Shown: positions 27,567-34,620 of the stretch, in pieces
Numbering within the stretch: position 1 is the stretch's first letter
Layout: each line of letters starts with the position of its first letter
NCBI GenBank assembly: GCA_018830105.1
Contig: JAHJTC010000008.1
Location: 1 to 64,000, forward strand
Reading direction: 5' to 3'
DNA: 64,000 nt
DNA from: Bacteroidota bacterium
GTDB lineage: Bacteria > Bacteroidota > Bacteroidia > Bacteroidales > F082
Notes under the pieces: generated by a model
Databases searched by the model: none
The model's input: only the letters and a program-made list of their open reading frames with translations
What the model was told of the DNA's origin: nothing
Position numbers and translations under genes: made by a program

Positions 27567-27953
27567 ATGAAATACGCTTTCAGTAAAACCTTGCACGAAG
27601 ATTATGATCAACTGATCACACGCTTAGAAGCAGCACTCAAAACCATCGGTTTTGGGATTGTGAGTACCATTAAAATAGACAAAACCTTAAAGGAAAAATT
27701 GGACGCCGATTTCAAACGCTATACCATTTTGGGTGCCTGCAACCCGCATTTTGCGTTGGCTGCACTTAATCTGGAAGAGCAGCTCGGTGTATTACTTCCC
27801 TGTAATGTGGTGGTAATCGACCAGGGCAATGGCAAGGTTGATGTGGCAGCAATGGATCCGGCAGCATTGATTCAACAGCTTGGCAATGAAAAACTTTCAC
27901 AGCTTGCGGATGAAATAGCGCGTCAATTGAAGACACTAATTGAGCGTCTTTAG
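27567..27953 (+). CDS. DUF302 family protein
   Basis: The start at 27567 (MKYAFSKTLHEDYDQLITRLE) is the family start. The 128-residue protein shows the DUF302 plan: a helix with LEAALKTIGFGIVSTIKIDKTLKEKLD, then YTILGACNPHFALAALN, then LLPCNVVVIDQGNGKVDVAAMDP. The conserved Cys-Asn-Pro loop is present. DUF302 proteins are small cytoplasmic proteins of unknown function, often found beside metal or sulfur genes; here it follows the metal efflux operon by about 50 bases and is probably co-transcribed. Confidence 0.88.
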   Translation: MKYAFSKTLHEDYDQLITRLEAALKTIGFGIVSTIKIDKTLKEKLDADFKRYTILGACNPHFALAALNLEEQLGVLLPCNVVVIDQGNGKVDVAAMDPAALIQQLGNEKLSQLADEIARQLKTLIERL

Positions 27954-27985
27954 CATAGGATATACTTTTTTTTCGTGCTAAATTA

Positions 27986-27993
27986 TACCTTTG
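27986..27993 (+). promoter_or_regulatory. -7 box for the serine hydrolase gene
   Basis: TACCTTTG matches TAnnTTTG. A start near 28000 makes the Met at 28026 the first usable one and rules out the upstream Met at 27975. Confidence 0.5.
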
Positions 27994-28025
27994 CAGTCCT
28001 TCATTTTCTTTTTAAGAAATACTGC

Positions 28026-29270
28026 ATGTTAAGCTTTTATTATCCGCGATTAATTCTTTTTGCACTTGTAACGGTTTTGGCCGGCGCCTGTAGCCATTCA
28101 ATTCAACATAATGAACCTCAGACACTTGCAATCGACACCATACCACTACTTCCGGCCGACAGCATCTATTTCGACCTTGATTTGCCGCGTATCGCACAAC
28201 AACAGCATCGCCTCGACAGCACCTTTAACCGATTGGTTCGCCTCACCGGATTTAATGGTGTTGTGCTCTTTGCCGAAAAAGGCAGGCTGGTTTATCAAAA
28301 AGCTTTTGGTTTTTCTGATGTAAGAAAACGCCGCGATTCGCTAACAATTGACAGCCAGTTTGAGCTGGCTTCTGTTTCAAAGATGTTTACTGCTGCAGCA
28401 ATAATGTTGCTCAAACAAGATGGTTTGCTTGACTATGATACCGATATCAGAAAATACATTCCGGAATGGCCTTACGAGGGAGTTACAGTGAGGCTATTGC
28501 TTAATCATCGCTCGGGTTTGTCGCGCTATCAGTCGCTTGCCCACGAAGAATGGAAAGACAAAACCATCCCGCTTACCAACGAAAAAATGATTGCCTTGTT
28601 TGTTGAGCATCAACCGTCGCCCTATTTTAAACCCAATCGCGGATTTCATTATTGCAACACCAACTACGCCTTGCTGGCTTCGGTGGTGGAGCGGGTGAGT
28701 GGAATGCCTTTTGAAGATTTTATGGAAAAACGTCTCTTTAGGCCTCTGGGAATGACCCATTCAAAAATTTACACTATGCGGAATGACACCGTGGTTTCGG
28801 CATATATCGATCTCGGTGTGCCAGGCTACGATCATCGGGGCTGGCGGCCGATTCGTGTGCGCAACGACTACCTGAACGGCGTAATGGGCGACAAAAACAT
28901 GTTTTCGACCGTTGGTGATCTTTACCGCTTTAATTTGGCACTGGATTATGGTACTTTAATTGGCGACAGCTTATTGAAGGAAGCTTTTACTCCCGGAAGT
29001 CCGCGCCATCGCAGGCGTGCCGACAATTATGGCTTTGGCTGGCGCATCCGTGGAAATGCCGACAGCACTGTTTACCATTATGGCTGGTGGAAAGGTTTCA
29101 GATCATTTTTTCTGCGCGATATGCAACAGCAAAAAACGCTTATCGTACTTACAAATAAAGACAGAGGACCCGGCTCCGACAACTTTTGGAACATTATCAA
29201 CGATACCAGCTTATCACTTTATCCCGCTTCTGTGAATCTGGGATACGATGAAAAAAAGGAGTTTTGGTAA
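28026..29270 (+). CDS. Serine beta-lactamase-like hydrolase, lipoprotein
   Basis: A 414-residue exported protein of the class C beta-lactamase/esterase (PF00144) family. The lipobox LAGACS lies at about residue 22. The active-site Ser-x-x-Lys is in LASVSKMFTAAAIMLLKQDG, the Tyr-x-Asn in HYCNTNYALLASVVERVSG, and a terminal HYGWWKGFRSFF box replaces the His-x-Gly motif. It may act on cell-wall peptides or small esters; the substrate cannot be told. It has its own promoter and ends eight bases before the convergent response regulator gene. Confidence 0.88.
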   Translation: MLSFYYPRLILFALVTVLAGACSHSIQHNEPQTLAIDTIPLLPADSIYFDLDLPRIAQQQHRLDSTFNRLVRLTGFNGVVLFAEKGRLVYQKAFGFSDVRKRRDSLTIDSQFELASVSKMFTAAAIMLLKQDGLLDYDTDIRKYIPEWPYEGVTVRLLLNHRSGLSRYQSLAHEEWKDKTIPLTNEKMIALFVEHQPSPYFKPNRGFHYCNTNYALLASVVERVSGMPFEDFMEKRLFRPLGMTHSKIYTMRNDTVVSAYIDLGVPGYDHRGWRPIRVRNDYLNGVMGDKNMFSTVGDLYRFNLALDYGTLIGDSLLKEAFTPGSPRHRRRADNYGFGWRIRGNADSTVYHYGWWKGFRSFFLRDMQQQKTLIVLTNKDRGPGSDNFWNIINDTSLSLYPASVNLGYDEKKEFW

Positions 29271-29278
29271 AGTATCTG

Positions 29279-29968
29279 CTATTCGTTCACCACAAGTTTA
29301 AATCCAACACCATGCACGTTCATCAACTCAATCTTAGGATCGTTTTTGAAGTATTTGCGCAATTTGGTCACATACACATCCATTGAACGGGCATTAAAAT
29401 AACTATCATCGTACCATATTTTATTGAGCGCCACAGAACGATCAAGCACCTTGTTCATGTTTTCGCACAACAAACGCAGCAGCTCGGCTTCTTTTGAAGT
29501 CAATTTGGTTTCTCCTTCGCTGCTTATCAACAGCTGTCGGTTGTGGTCGAAGGTAAAGCTTCCAAGCTCAAACTGTGAAGGGCGTACCGTATCTTCTGCC
29601 GATCGGCGCAGTATGGCTTTCATGCGCAATAGCAGCTCTTCCATACTGAAAGGCTTCGTGAGGTAATCGTCAGCTCCAAGTTCAAATCCCTGTAGCTTGT
29701 CATCCTGCATGGTTTTGGCTGTTAGAAACAACAAAGGGACTTTTTTGTCCAGCTTTCGTATTTCAGCAGCAAGCGCAAAGCCGTCCATCACAGGCATCAT
29801 CACATCAAGTATGCAAAACTGAAAATCTTCCCGCTTAAAGCGTTCAAGCCCTTCACGGCCATCCATACATAATACTGTTGGAAATCCCTTGGCTTCGAGA
29901 TAAGCCTTTAAAATGGTTCCCAAATTCTTGTCGTCTTCGGTCAATAATACTCTAATCTGCTGTTCCAT
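29279..29968 (-). CDS. rprY: OmpR-family response regulator (RprY-like)
   Basis: A 229-residue regulator. The receiver has acidic residues in LLTEDDKNLG, the phospho-acceptor Asp in FCILDVMMPVMDGF (about residue 53), Thr in LLFLTAKTM and Lys in YLTKPFSMEEL. The winged-helix domain has LTSKEAELLRLLCENMNKVLDR and VHGVGFKLVV. The pairing with a periplasmic-domain kinase of the RprX type and the NMNKVLDRSVALNKIW segment fit the Bacteroidota RprXY group. It is encoded two bases after the kinase gene in the same direction. Symbol by resemblance, not proved. Confidence 0.88.
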   Translation of the reverse strand: MEQQIRVLLTEDDKNLGTILKAYLEAKGFPTVLCMDGREGLERFKREDFQFCILDVMMPVMDGFALAAEIRKLDKKVPLLFLTAKTMQDDKLQGFELGADDYLTKPFSMEELLLRMKAILRRSAEDTVRPSQFELGSFTFDHNRQLLISSEGETKLTSKEAELLRLLCENMNKVLDRSVALNKIWYDDSYFNARSMDVYVTKLRKYFKNDPKIELMNVHGVGFKLVVNE

Positions 29969-29970
29969 AA

Positions 29971-31410
29971 TCAGGTGTTTTTTTTCTGCCCGTTTAGAGG
30001 CAATCGGATATAAAAAGTTGTCCCTTTTTTAAGTTCACTGTTCAGGTTAATGGTGCCACCGTGTTGTTCTACAATGCTTTTCACATAACTCAAGCCAAGA
30101 CCAAAGCCTTTTACATTGTGTACATTCCCTGTGGGGATGCGATAAAGCTTTTCAAAGATACGCTTTTGATTGGCTTTACTGATACCCGGGCCATTATCTT
30201 GCACACTTATTTCAAGTGCATGGGGAATATTGCGTGTTCTAACAACGATTTCAGGCGTGTTCTCGGTATATTTTATGGCGTTGTCCAATAAATTGAGGAC
30301 AACATTTTTCAGGTGAACCTTATCTCCTTCAACCATGGTTTCCAATGCATTAAACTCTGAACTGAGCTGTCCTTGCCTTTGATCGGCCTGTAGCTTTTTC
30401 GATTTGCAAGCCTCATCAATGATCTCATGCATTTCGACGGTTTCTTTATGCAGCTGCAATTCTCCCTTGTCCATCACTGCCGATCGTAAAATCTGCTCGG
30501 CCATGGTTCCCAATCGCTTGTTCTCCTCATCAATCATGCTGATGTAAGTAGAATACAATGCCTCCGATTTGGCCACATCCTGATCGCGCAATGCCTCGCA
30601 TGCCAGCCCAATGGTAGCAATGGGGGTCTTAAATTCGTGGGTCATATTGTTTACGAAATCGCTCTTCATCTCCGAAAGTTTCTTCTGCCTGATAATCGTG
30701 AAAATGGTTGCAGAAAAACTCAATATAATAATCATGATGAGTAGGCCGGAGATACCCAGCAAATCCCAAAGCTGACTCATCAAAAACTGCTTTTCGTGCG
30801 GAAAATACATCAATAGTTGATCCGATTGGAATTTACTGGCCATGGTAGGATACATCTCAAAGGCAAAACCTTCCGATAAAAGTTGCTGGGGATAGCGTCC
30901 GGTTTTTTGCACCAGCATGGCATTGCGCGATGGACTGTAAACTCCAAATTCATAAGTGGTGCGTATGCCATGGCGAGAGAGCTCTGTGCGAATCAATGAA
31001 TCAATTTGCAAGGGATTGAGTGCCTGTTTTTCTTCGGAGGCCTGGCGATAACCCATAATCATATCCTCAATCATGTCCTGTGCGATCACTGTTTTGCGCA
31101 GGAAAGCCTGGTACTCAGCCAGCGTCATGGGAGCTTTGAGCTCGCGCTGCAGGTTATAGCTAATCGAATCGTATGAGGAGAGGATGTCGGCCCGGCGATT
31201 CATTAATTGCAGCTGCCGCTGAAACTGCCGTTGCATTTCCTCTTTCTCGAGTCTTACAACAACCTGCGTAATCGCCTGATTTACATCACGTACAAAAGTC
31301 GCTTCTTTAACCTTAATGGCATCGCCGATCCAATACACCTGTATACCCATCAGGCCAATCAGAGCAATGGTCATTACCACAATAATTCCAGCGATTAACT
31401 GTTTATTCAT
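29971..31410 (-). CDS. rprX: Sensor histidine kinase (RprX-like)
   Basis: A 479-residue sensor with TM1 at about 6-26, a periplasmic domain rich in charged helices (about 30-215) and TM2 at about 218-240. The H-box is MTHEFKTPIATIGLACEAL (His about 257), then N-box LKNVVLNLLDNAIKYTENTP, and G-boxes DNGPGISKANQKRIFEKLYR and GFGLGLSYVKSIVEQHGG. There is no HAMP domain, as in RprX. It forms a two-gene operon with the response regulator. Gene symbol by resemblance only. Confidence 0.88.
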   Translation of the reverse strand: MNKQLIAGIIVVMTIALIGLMGIQVYWIGDAIKVKEATFVRDVNQAITQVVVRLEKEEMQRQFQRQLQLMNRRADILSSYDSISYNLQRELKAPMTLAEYQAFLRKTVIAQDMIEDMIMGYRQASEEKQALNPLQIDSLIRTELSRHGIRTTYEFGVYSPSRNAMLVQKTGRYPQQLLSEGFAFEMYPTMASKFQSDQLLMYFPHEKQFLMSQLWDLLGISGLLIMIIILSFSATIFTIIRQKKLSEMKSDFVNNMTHEFKTPIATIGLACEALRDQDVAKSEALYSTYISMIDEENKRLGTMAEQILRSAVMDKGELQLHKETVEMHEIIDEACKSKKLQADQRQGQLSSEFNALETMVEGDKVHLKNVVLNLLDNAIKYTENTPEIVVRTRNIPHALEISVQDNGPGISKANQKRIFEKLYRIPTGNVHNVKGFGLGLSYVKSIVEQHGGTINLNSELKKGTTFYIRLPLNGQKKNT

Positions 31411-31508
31411 AAAGCAAAATTAGGGCATTCATTTGCATGAATTACAGGCCTTTAACAATTGTTAACAACTGTTATATTTCCTTAACAGGGCAACTTGGTT
31501 TTTCGTGC

Positions 31509-31652
31509 TAATTTTGCAACAGTTCTTAACAATCCCATGTAATTTTGGTTTACCAAAAATTTATGTTATACATATTGTGCGTTAATTAAAGGTTTTCATA
31601 AATTTTGGTTTTTGGTTCATAGAGGCGGAGTGGTTCCCGCCTCTTTTTTTTT
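31509..31652 (+). ncRNA. Candidate structured RNA with intrinsic terminator upstream of pgi
   Basis: A strong terminator (8-bp stem 31621-31628 with 31637-31644, then a run of T to 31652) lies on the + strand where no + gene precedes it. Upstream, TTTTGG/CCAAAA (31543-31558) can form a small hairpin, while the same CCAAAA region (31553-31565) can instead pair with CATAAATTTTGG (31597-31608). The two folds exclude each other. TAATTTTG at 31509-31516 is a possible -7 box. It may be a small RNA or a conditional leader of pgi; neither is shown. Confidence 0.35.
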
Positions 31653-31786
31653 AATCGCTGCAGACCCGTTTTTCTCTCCATCGTTTGCATCATTTTCCAT
31701 CCAAATTCGTTAAGTAATCAAGCTGATTCAGCATATAATTTGTAATTTCGGGCACTCAAATTTATTTCGCCCTTAACACATTTTCT

Positions 31787-33142
31787 ATGATACAAGTAAA
31801 ACTCGAACTGGATCAGCTCTACAGCTTTGTTTCTAAAGAAGACCTCCATGCCTATGATCGTCAGGTGATCTCGGCCTACCGCAAGCTATACAACAAAACC
31901 GGAGCCGGAAACGACTTTTTAGGCTGGATAGATCTGCCTTCTGCTACTTCGGACGAAATGCTCGACCAAATCAGTGCACATGCTAAAACTTTGCAGGCCA
32001 AATCGGAAGTATTCGTAGTTATTGGCATCGGAGGCTCCTACCTGGGTGCCCGCGCCGTGATTGAAGCCCTGAACAGCTATTTTGCTACATCACAAAAAAC
32101 AGCTGTCCCGCAAATCATTTATGCCGGCCATCAAATCAGCGAGGATTACCTGGCCGAGCTGCTCGAATTTCTGAACCATAAAGAATACAGCATGGCGGTG
32201 ATCAGCAAATCGGGAACCACGACAGAGCCTGCCATCGCATTCCGGATGCTGCGCACCCATATCGAAAAAAAATATGGTGTGGAAGAAGCCCGCAAACGTA
32301 TTGTGGCCATCACCGATAAATCGCGCGGCGCCCTCAAACAGCTTGCCGACAGCGAAGGTTATGTGTCCTATGTGGTGCCTGATGATGTGGGTGGGCGCTA
32401 TTCGGTGCTCACAGCTGTTGGTCTTTTGCCGATTGCCGTAGCCGGAATGGACATCAAAGCCCTGCTAGCCGGTGCACGTAAAATGGAAGCCATGAGCCGC
32501 GCCGTGCAAAAGATTCATGGCAATCCCATCGCACTTTATGCCGCCGCAAGGCAAGCACTTTATCGCAGTGGAAAAACAATCGAAATAATGGTTAACTACG
32601 AACCTAAGCTGTTCTATTTCAGCGAGTGGTGGAAACAGCTGTATGGCGAAAGCGAAGGCAAAGACCAAAAAGGCATCTTCCCGGCAGCTGTTGGCTTTAC
32701 TACCGATCTGCATTCGATGGGGCAGTATATTCAGGACGGATTGCGTAACCTTTTTGAAACCGTGATTTCGGTGGAGAAGCCCAGACACGAACTGCGCATC
32801 CCCAAGGCGGAATCTGATTTGGATCAGCTGAATTATATTGCCGGCAAACGCCTATCAGAAGTGAACCTGATGGCTGAACTGGGCACCACGCTGGCTCATG
32901 TGGATGGCGGCGTGCCAAACCTCCGCATCCGTATTCCGGAAGTGTCGGAAGATGTGCTCGGACAGCTGATTTATTTCTTCGAGATGGGCTGTGCACTAAG
33001 CGGATATATGCTCGAAGTGAATCCGTTTGATCAGCCCGGCGTGGAAGCCTATAAAAAGAATATGTTTGCCCTACTGGGTAAAGAAGGCTTTGAAAATCAA
33101 ACCGCTGAACTACAAAAACGTTTGCATAACAAAACTTCCTGA
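31787..33142 (+). CDS. pgi: Glucose-6-phosphate isomerase
   Basis: Interconverts glucose 6-phosphate and fructose 6-phosphate in glycolysis and gluconeogenesis. The 451-residue length fits the short bacterial Pgi group. Visible are the phosphate-binding VIGIGGSYLGARAVIEAL (about 78-95), the sugar-phosphate site ISKSGTTTEPAIAFRML (about 138-154), VVPDDVGGRYSVLTAVGLLP, the catalytic YGESEGKDQKGIFP region and the VDGGVPNLRIRIP segment. It overlaps the next gene by one base (TGATG) and probably heads a three-gene operon. Confidence 0.97.
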   Translation: MIQVKLELDQLYSFVSKEDLHAYDRQVISAYRKLYNKTGAGNDFLGWIDLPSATSDEMLDQISAHAKTLQAKSEVFVVIGIGGSYLGARAVIEALNSYFATSQKTAVPQIIYAGHQISEDYLAELLEFLNHKEYSMAVISKSGTTTEPAIAFRMLRTHIEKKYGVEEARKRIVAITDKSRGALKQLADSEGYVSYVVPDDVGGRYSVLTAVGLLPIAVAGMDIKALLAGARKMEAMSRAVQKIHGNPIALYAAARQALYRSGKTIEIMVNYEPKLFYFSEWWKQLYGESEGKDQKGIFPAAVGFTTDLHSMGQYIQDGLRNLFETVISVEKPRHELRIPKAESDLDQLNYIAGKRLSEVNLMAELGTTLAHVDGGVPNLRIRIPEVSEDVLGQLIYFFEMGCALSGYMLEVNPFDQPGVEAYKKNMFALLGKEGFENQTAELQKRLHNKTS

Positions 33143-33624
33143 TGGTAAAAAAATCCTGCTGCCTGATTCGTTCTTCAGTTTTTCTGCTGGTTTTTGGCCT
33201 GGCGTTTTCGTCATGCACGCCCACCAAAACTACCGACGACATCTATCAGCTGGCGGGTGATTGGAAATCAACAACGGGTCCGCTTTTTTACGAAAGCTGG
33301 AAAATCAGCGCAGACTCTTCATTAGCCGGAATTGGGTTTAGCATCAATGATGCTGATACGCTGGTCATCGAAAAAATGCGCATTGAACGTTGGGGCGACA
33401 GTTTGGTTTTTAGTGCCGTAGCCGACAAGCAGAACGCCGGAGAAGCCATCGCCTTCGGGCTGGCAAAAACCGAAACCAATGGCTGGGTTTTCGAAAATCT
33501 GCTGCACGATTACCCCAATCGCATTATCTACAGGATATTGAACGACAGCATTATGGAAGCACGCATAGAAAACACCGCCGGTAACAAGGCGCGTGATTTT
33601 CATTTTAAAAGGATTTCACCATGA
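33142..33624 (+). CDS. DUF6265-like lipoprotein
   Basis: A 160-residue exported protein with a lipobox (FSSC at about residue 25). The mature part begins LAGDWKSTTGPLFYESWKI and continues with alternating beta strands to a terminal ARDFHFKRI, the plan of DUF6265 proteins (lipocalin-like beta fold, function unknown). It is coupled by overlap to pgi upstream and to the nitroreductase gene downstream (ATGA). No catalytic residues can be named. Confidence 0.75.
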   Translation: MVKKSCCLIRSSVFLLVFGLAFSSCTPTKTTDDIYQLAGDWKSTTGPLFYESWKISADSSLAGIGFSINDADTLVIEKMRIERWGDSLVFSAVADKQNAGEAIAFGLAKTETNGWVFENLLHDYPNRIIYRILNDSIMEARIENTAGNKARDFHFKRISP

Positions 33625-34166
33625 AGTTTCAGGAATTGATCATCCAACGCCAAAGCGTAAGGAAATACCAATCCAAGCCGGTTGAAGAGGAAAAGTTGAG
33701 GCTATGCCTCGAAGCTGCCCGCCTGGCACCTTCGGCCAGCAACAGCCAGCCCTGGACTTTTGTGGTAGTGAATGACTCTCAGCTGCTTAAACAGCTGGCA
33801 CCACTCACCAGTGGGCCGATAAAAACCTTTAACCTGTTTGTAGATCAGGCTCCTGTAGTGGTTGCTATGGTATTGGAAAAACCAAAACTGCTGACCGAGA
33901 TGGGCGGCAGACTGAAAAAGAAAGAGTTTCCGCTGATGGATATCGGCATTGCTGCCGAACATTTTTGTTTGCAAGCCACCGAACTGGACTTAGGTACTTG
34001 CATGCTGGGCTGGTTTGATGAAGCCGGTGTGAAAAAACTGCTCCATATTCCCAAAAACAAAACCCTGGCGCTGTTGATCACCCTGGGCTACCCGCCTGAA
34101 GAATACCGCCTGCGAAAAAAAATCAGAAAAAGTTTTGAGGAGGTGGTGAGGTTTAATGGGTATTAA
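33621..34166 (+). CDS. Nitroreductase-family FMN oxidoreductase
   Basis: A 181-residue FMN-dependent NAD(P)H oxidoreductase. The FMN-binding start RQSVRKYQSKPVEEEKL (about 9-25) and LAPSASNSQPWTFVVV (about 35-50) are typical, with GIAAEHFCLQATELDLGTCM in the dimer-interface helix and LLITLGYPPEEYR near the end. The short length fits the compact nitroreductases that reduce nitro-aromatics, quinones or flavins; the substrate is unknown. Its start overlaps the upstream stop (ATGA). Confidence 0.92.
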   Translation: MKFQELIIQRQSVRKYQSKPVEEEKLRLCLEAARLAPSASNSQPWTFVVVNDSQLLKQLAPLTSGPIKTFNLFVDQAPVVVAMVLEKPKLLTEMGGRLKKKEFPLMDIGIAAEHFCLQATELDLGTCMLGWFDEAGVKKLLHIPKNKTLALLITLGYPPEEYRLRKKIRKSFEEVVRFNGY

Positions 34167-34254
34167 ACACCTTTACCTGCCAATCAAGTATAAGAATTTT
34201 CGTCAAAAAGGATAGTTACAATTCTCGTGAGTAGTAATTTAAGGGCAAAAAGTC

Positions 34255-34262
34255 TATCTTTG
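34255..34262 (+). promoter_or_regulatory. -7 box ahead of the dndC stump
   Basis: TATCTTTG fits TAnnTTTG, 17 bases before the start codon of the truncated dndC, suggesting the stump is still transcribed. Confidence 0.45.
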
Positions 34263-34279
34263 AAAGCTTTAACACCGCC

Positions 34280-34591
34280 ATGTCGAAAAAAATAGATTAT
34301 ATCATCTCGGAGCTTGAAGATCAGTACTTAATGGATGATGATTCTTTAAGCCCCTGGATTATTGGATTTAGTGGGGGAAAGGACTCAACGGCTTTGTTAC
34401 AATTGGTTTGGTATGCCTTAAAAAAAATTCCCCGAGAACTACGAAACCGAAAAACATATGTCATATTCAACGACACACTGATCGAAAATACTGTAATAAC
34501 AGAATATGTTTTCGGAGTATTAAATAAAATACAACATGCTGTTTCAGAGCAGAGTTTCCCAATGGATTTTAAAATCCATCTTCCAAACTAA
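34280..34591 (+). pseudogene. dndC: N-terminal stump of DndC (DNA phosphorothioation sulfurtransferase)
   Basis: DndC is a PAPS-reductase-like ATP pyrophosphatase of about 500 residues that works with IscS/DndA, DndB, DndD and DndE to put sulfur in the DNA backbone. Only 103 residues remain here: the PP-loop IIGFSGGKDSTALLQLVW (about 27-44) and the following TYVIFNDTLIENTVITEYV, then the frame stops just before the expected FWVNLIGKGYPAP region. No later Fe-S cysteines and no other dnd genes are present. The next gene starts about 30 bases later with its own signal peptide. It is best read as the edge of a deleted phosphorothioation island. Confidence 0.85.
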
Positions 34592-34620
34592 ATTTCATAT
34601 TGATTAACCAAAAAAATGTT

